NCBI RefSeq assembly: GCF_029223255.1
Contig: NZ_JARHUC010000013.1
Location: forward strand, 1 to 64,000
Length of the DNA: 64,000 nt
Direction: 5' to 3'
Source of the DNA: Albimonas marina
Lineage (GTDB): Bacteria > Pseudomonadota > Alphaproteobacteria > Rhodobacterales > Rhodobacteraceae
Made by a program: the position numbers and the translations under genes. The first letter of the stretch is position 1. Every line of letters starts with the position of its first letter. Below are positions 60,844 to 64,000 of this stretch, piece by piece. The notes beneath the pieces were generated by a model. It was not told the DNA's origin. It made no database searches and saw only the letters and a list, made by a program, of their open reading frames with translations.

Positions 60844-62348
60844 CCGCCCCCCTCCTCGCCGCCCGCGCCGTCTCGCGCCGCTTCGGGCCCAACCAGGTCC
60901 TGTTCGACGTCGACTTCGACCTGCGCCCGGGCGAGGTCCACGCCCTGATCGGCGAGAACGGCGCCGGCAAGTCGACGCTGATGAAGATCCTGTCGGGCTA
61001 CCTCGCCCCCTCCGACGGCGGGCTGGAGGTCGACGGCGCCCCGACGAGCTTCCCCTCCCACCGCGAGGCGGAGGCGGCGGGCGTGGTCCTGATCCACCAG
61101 GAATTCAACCTCGCCATGCCCCTGACCGTGGAGGAGAACATCTTCCTCGGGCGGGAGCTTCGCCGCGGCCCCTTCCTGCGCCAGGCCGAGATGCGCGCGG
61201 AAAGCCGCCGCCTGCTGGCGCGGCTGGATTGCGACCTGGATCCGCGCCTGCGCTGCCGCGACCTGTCCGCGCCCGAACGCCAGATGGTCGAGATCGCCAA
61301 GGCCCTGGGCCGCGACGCCCGCGTCTTGATCATGGACGAGCCGACGGCGGTGCTGACGGCGCGGGAGACGGACCTGCTGCTGGCCCAGATCGACCGGCTC
61401 CGGGCGGCGGGAACCGCGATCCTCTACACCTCCCACAAGCTGGGCGAGGTGGCGCGCATCGCCGACCGGGTCACCGTGCTGCGCGACGGCCGCCGCGTCG
61501 CCTCCCGCCCCGCCGCGGGCTTTTCGGAACACGAGATGGCCGAGGCGATGGTGGGGCGCGAGCTGTCCGACCTGTTCCCCCCGAAGCCCGTCCCGCAGGA
61601 CGAGGTGGTGCTGGAGGTGCGCGGCCTGACCGTCCCCGGCCATGCCGAGGCGGCGAGCTTCCAGCTTCGCCGCGGCGAGGTTCTTGGCATCGCCGGCCTG
61701 GTCGGCGCCGGGCGGACCGAGCTGATGGAAGGCCTCGCCGGCCTGCGCCCCGCCACCGGCGAGATCGCCCTGTTCGGCAAGCCCGTCCGCCCCGGCGACC
61801 CCCGCGCGATGCGCGAGGCGGGGCTGGTCTACCTGACCGAGGATCGCAAGGAGAAGGGCCTGCTGCTGGGCTTCCCGCTGTCCGAGAACCTGACCCTGCT
61901 GGCGCTGGAGAATTTCACCCGCGCGGGCCTGCGCATCGACAAGGCGGCCGAGATGCGGGCGCTGCGCCAGGCGGTGGACGACTTCGCCATCGCCGCCCGC
62001 GACCTCGGCATGACCGCCGGCGGCCTGTCGGGCGGCAACCAGCAGAAGCTGCTGCTCGCCAAGACCCTGCTGGCGGAACCCGGCGTGGTGATCATCGACG
62101 AGCCCACCCGCGGCGTCGACATCGGCGCCAAGGCGCAGATCTACGCCTTCATCGCCGCGCTGGCCGCGGCGGGGAAGAGCGTGATCGTCGTCTCCTCCGA
62201 ATTGCCCGAGGTGATCGGCCTCGCCTCCCGCGTGATGGTGATGCGCCGGGGCCGGATCGCGGGCGTGCTCGAGGGCGGGGAGGTCGGCGAAACCGCCATC
62301 GTCCGCCTCGCCATGGGCGTGGACGACAAGGAGCCCGAAGCCGCATGA
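60840..62348 (+). CDS. Sugar ABC transporter ATP-binding protein (RbsA-like)
   Basis: A 502-residue double-ATPase subunit. NBD1 has IGENGAGKSTLMKILSG, the Q-loop VVLIHQEFNL, LSAPERQMVEIAKAL in place of the canonical LSGG signature, and VLIMDEPTAVLT. NBD2 has the degenerate P-loop IAGLVGAGRTELMEGLAG, LSGGNQQKLLLAKTL and VVIIDEPTRGVDIGAKAQIY. Asymmetric P-loops and signatures are usual in carbohydrate-uptake class 2 importers. It is coupled to the permease by a four-base overlap. Confidence 0.95.
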   Translation: MTAPLLAARAVSRRFGPNQVLFDVDFDLRPGEVHALIGENGAGKSTLMKILSGYLAPSDGGLEVDGAPTSFPSHREAEAAGVVLIHQEFNLAMPLTVEENIFLGRELRRGPFLRQAEMRAESRRLLARLDCDLDPRLRCRDLSAPERQMVEIAKALGRDARVLIMDEPTAVLTARETDLLLAQIDRLRAAGTAILYTSHKLGEVARIADRVTVLRDGRRVASRPAAGFSEHEMAEAMVGRELSDLFPPKPVPQDEVVLEVRGLTVPGHAEAASFQLRRGEVLGIAGLVGAGRTELMEGLAGLRPATGEIALFGKPVRPGDPRAMREAGLVYLTEDRKEKGLLLGFPLSENLTLLALENFTRAGLRIDKAAEMRALRQAVDDFAIAARDLGMTAGGLSGGNQQKLLLAKTLLAEPGVVIIDEPTRGVDIGAKAQIYAFIAALAAAGKSVIVVSSELPEVIGLASRVMVMRRGRIAGVLEGGEVGETAIVRLAMGVDDKEPEAA

Positions 62349-63367
62349 CCGCCGCCGCCTCTCCCGACACCGCTCCCGAATCCGCGCCCGCCCGGCGTCC
62401 GCGCCGCAGCCTGGGCCTGCACGTCCTGGGCCCGATCATGGCGCTGGCGGCGCTGATCGTGCTGGGGGCGTTCCTGAACGACAACTTCCTGTCGGCGGGC
62501 AACGTGCAGAACGTGCTCGCCCGCTCGGCCTTCATCGGCATCATCGCCGTGGGCATGACCTTCGTGATCACCGCGGGCGGGATCGACCTGTCGGTGGGCT
62601 CGATGGCGGCCTTCACCGCGGCGATGACCATCCTGGCGATGAACGCGCTGGTGGGGACCTTCGGCGTCTCGGCCGCCACCATCGCGCTGGGGATGGGGGT
62701 GGCGCTTCTGTGCGGCCTCGCCGCCGGTCTGGTTAACGGCGCCCTGATCGCGAAGGTCCGGATCGAGCCCTTCATCGTCACGCTCGGCGCCATGGGCGTC
62801 TACCGCTCGCTGACCACCTGGCTGGCGGACGGGGGCACCATCTCGCTCAACTACGACCTGCGCACGCTGTATCGCCCGGTCTACTACGACGGACCCTTCG
62901 GGATCAGCTGGCCGATCGTGGTCTTCGCGCTGGTGGCGATCCTGGGGGAGCTGGCGATGCGCAACGCCCCCTTCGGCCGCCACTGCGCGGCCATCGGCGC
63001 GAACGAGCAGGTGGCCCGCTGGTCGGCGGTGCGCGTCGACCGCACCCGCATGGCCACCTACGCCCTGCTGGGCCTGCTGGTCGGGGTCGCGACCATCATG
63101 TACGTTCCGCGCCTGGGCTCGGCCTCCGGCGGCACCGGCATGCTGTGGGAGCTGGAGGCGATCGCCGCGGTGATCATCGGCGGCACCGTCCTGAAGGGCG
63201 GCTTCGGCCGGGTGTGGGGCGCGGTGATCGGCGTCCTGATCCTGAGCCTGATCGACAACATCCTGAACCTCGCCTCGATCGTCAGCCCGTATCTGAACGG
63301 CGCGATCCAGGGCGTGATCGTCATTCTCGCGGTCGTGTTGCAGCGCGAGCGGAAGGCCGACGGCTGA
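62345..63367 (+). CDS. Sugar ABC transporter permease (RbsC-like)
   Basis: A 340-residue inner-membrane protein with eight to ten hydrophobic segments, including ARSAFIGIIAVGMTFVITAG, IALGMGVALLCGLAAGLVNG and LLGLLVGVATIMYVPRLGSA. The family signature region GGIDLSVGSMAA and the cytoplasmic AIGANEQVARWSAVRVDRTR loop are present. It forms the channel for the RbsA-like ATPase and the downstream binding protein. Confidence 0.93.
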   Translation: MTAAASPDTAPESAPARRPRRSLGLHVLGPIMALAALIVLGAFLNDNFLSAGNVQNVLARSAFIGIIAVGMTFVITAGGIDLSVGSMAAFTAAMTILAMNALVGTFGVSAATIALGMGVALLCGLAAGLVNGALIAKVRIEPFIVTLGAMGVYRSLTTWLADGGTISLNYDLRTLYRPVYYDGPFGISWPIVVFALVAILGELAMRNAPFGRHCAAIGANEQVARWSAVRVDRTRMATYALLGLLVGVATIMYVPRLGSASGGTGMLWELEAIAAVIIGGTVLKGGFGRVWGAVIGVLILSLIDNILNLASIVSPYLNGAIQGVIVILAVVLQRERKADG

Positions 63368-63432
63368 TCGGCCGCGAGCGGGCCGCCGGGACGCGCGACC
63401 GTCCCGGCTCCACAACCTGGGAGGACTTGGAG

Positions 63433-64000
63433 ATGAAACGCAGGGATCTGTTCAAGGCGGGCGCCGCGCTGGCCATGGCGGGCGCGCTGGCGCTGGGCGC
63501 GGGCGCCGCGCAGGCGCAGGACAAGAAGGTGATCGGGGTCGCCATCCCCTCGGCCACTCACGGCTTCATGGGCGGCCTGAACTTCCACGCGCGCGAGGCG
63601 ATCAAGCGGCTGGAGGCGACCTATCCCGATCTCGGCTTCGTGCTGTCGACCGCCGGCGACGCGGGCAAGATGGTCAACGACATCGAGGACATGGTCGCGA
63701 CCCGCAACATCGACGCGCTGGTGGTGCTGCCCTTCGAATCCGAGCCCCTGACCGCCCCCGTCCAGGCGGTGAAGGAGAAGGGGATCTGGGTCACCGTCGT
63801 CGACCGCGGCCTGTCGGTCCCGGGGATCGAGGACCTCTATGTCGCCGGCGACAACACCGGCTTCGGCCGCGTGGCGGGCGAATACTTCGCCGAGACGCTG
63901 GAGCCCGGCGCCAAGGTCGTGGTGCTGCGCGGCATCCCCACCACGCTCGACAACGAGCGGGTGGCGGCCTTCCAGGCGGCCATCGACGGCTCGGGGATCG
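63433..64000 (+). CDS. Sugar ABC transporter substrate-binding protein, 5' part
   Basis: The gene is cut by the window end after 189 residues. A Tat- or Sec-like signal peptide (MKRRDLFKAGAALAMAGALA, cleavage near AQAQ) precedes a type I periplasmic binding protein of the RbsB family: IGVAIPSATHGFMGGLNFHA, DIEDMVATRNIDALVVLPFE, VTVVDRGLSVPGIEDLYVAG and NTGFGRVAGEYFAETL. The RRDLFK start resembles a twin-arginine motif lacking the full consensus. A GGAGGACTTGGAG region precedes the ATG. It is probably the ligand receptor of the LacI-controlled importer. Confidence 0.92.
   Translation, partial: MKRRDLFKAGAALAMAGALALGAGAAQAQDKKVIGVAIPSATHGFMGGLNFHAREAIKRLEATYPDLGFVLSTAGDAGKMVNDIEDMVATRNIDALVVLPFESEPLTAPVQAVKEKGIWVTVVDRGLSVPGIEDLYVAGDNTGFGRVAGEYFAETLEPGAKVVVLRGIPTTLDNERVAAFQAAIDGSGI

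Overview
The window looks like the chromosome of a very GC-rich alphaproteobacterium, most likely Rhodobacterales or a close relative. This rests on base composition, GreA, a B12-dependent ribonucleotide reductase, LacI-controlled sugar ABC operons and several conserved hypothetical proteins of that order. Genus cannot be given from sequence alone.

Layout. (1) 1-4748: remnant of a mobile element. An IS3-type insertion sequence runs off the left edge and has cut a primase/helicase-like gene at its Walker A motif. A tightly overlapping set follows: small protein, DUF2924 protein, large serine recombinase, small DNA-binding protein, orphan C5-cytosine DNA methyltransferase. (2) 5123-12760: envelope cluster with an AraC-type regulator, two outer-membrane proteins, a Rap1a-like protein, a glycine-zipper lipoprotein, two tandem DUF1254-type proteins and an alkaline-phosphatase-superfamily enzyme. 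(3) 13496-30462: a 17-kb integrative island in the 3' end of tRNA-Ser(GGA). It is bounded by 15-bp direct repeats with matching integrase arm-type repeats just inside each end. It carries a tyrosine integrase, an unknown two-gene module, a complete type II-C CRISPR-Cas system (tracrRNA, cas9, cas1, cas2, 27-repeat array), a secreted-type trypsin-like peptidase, an excisionase-like protein, a primase-helicase with an adjacent inverted-iteron region, and two island-type proteins. (4) 30668-35885: a guanidine-I (ykkC) riboswitch followed by an ABC importer, an agmatinase-family hydrolase that is probably a guanidine hydrolase, a His-rich protein and a hypothetical protein. (5) 36072-49904: animal-type haem peroxidase, greA, conserved hypotheticals, an NDP-forming acyl-CoA synthetase with a beta-hydroxyacid dehydrogenase, an ECF sigma/anti-sigma pair, an outer-membrane protein paralogous to one in region 2, and a GMC oxidoreductase. 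(6) 50044-56667: an orphan YcaO protein overlapping a SARP/TPR-type regulator, thymidine kinase and class II ribonucleotide reductase. (7) 57447-64000: a LacI regulator, two LacI-type operators, a TIM-barrel isomerase, a Gfo/Idh/MocA oxidoreductase and a ribose/inositol-type ABC importer cut by the window end.

The most striking system is the CRISPR-Cas9 locus carried as cargo by a tRNA-Ser island that has its own integrase and primase-helicase. The tracrRNA gene is legible in full: -35/-10 promoter, anti-repeat, intrinsic terminator. It is divergent from cas9. The CRISPR repeats themselves end in a -10-like box, as in other II-C systems with repeat-internal promoters. The tRNA gene's original intrinsic terminator now lies on the far side of the island, 17 kb from the tRNA, which supports the boundary calls independently. 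The guanidine operon is the second notable system, because the riboswitch fixes the likely substrate of genes that would otherwise be called agmatinase and nitrate/taurine transporter.

Gene starts were chosen from ribosome-binding sites, four-base overlaps and family lengths. No database search or computation was run.
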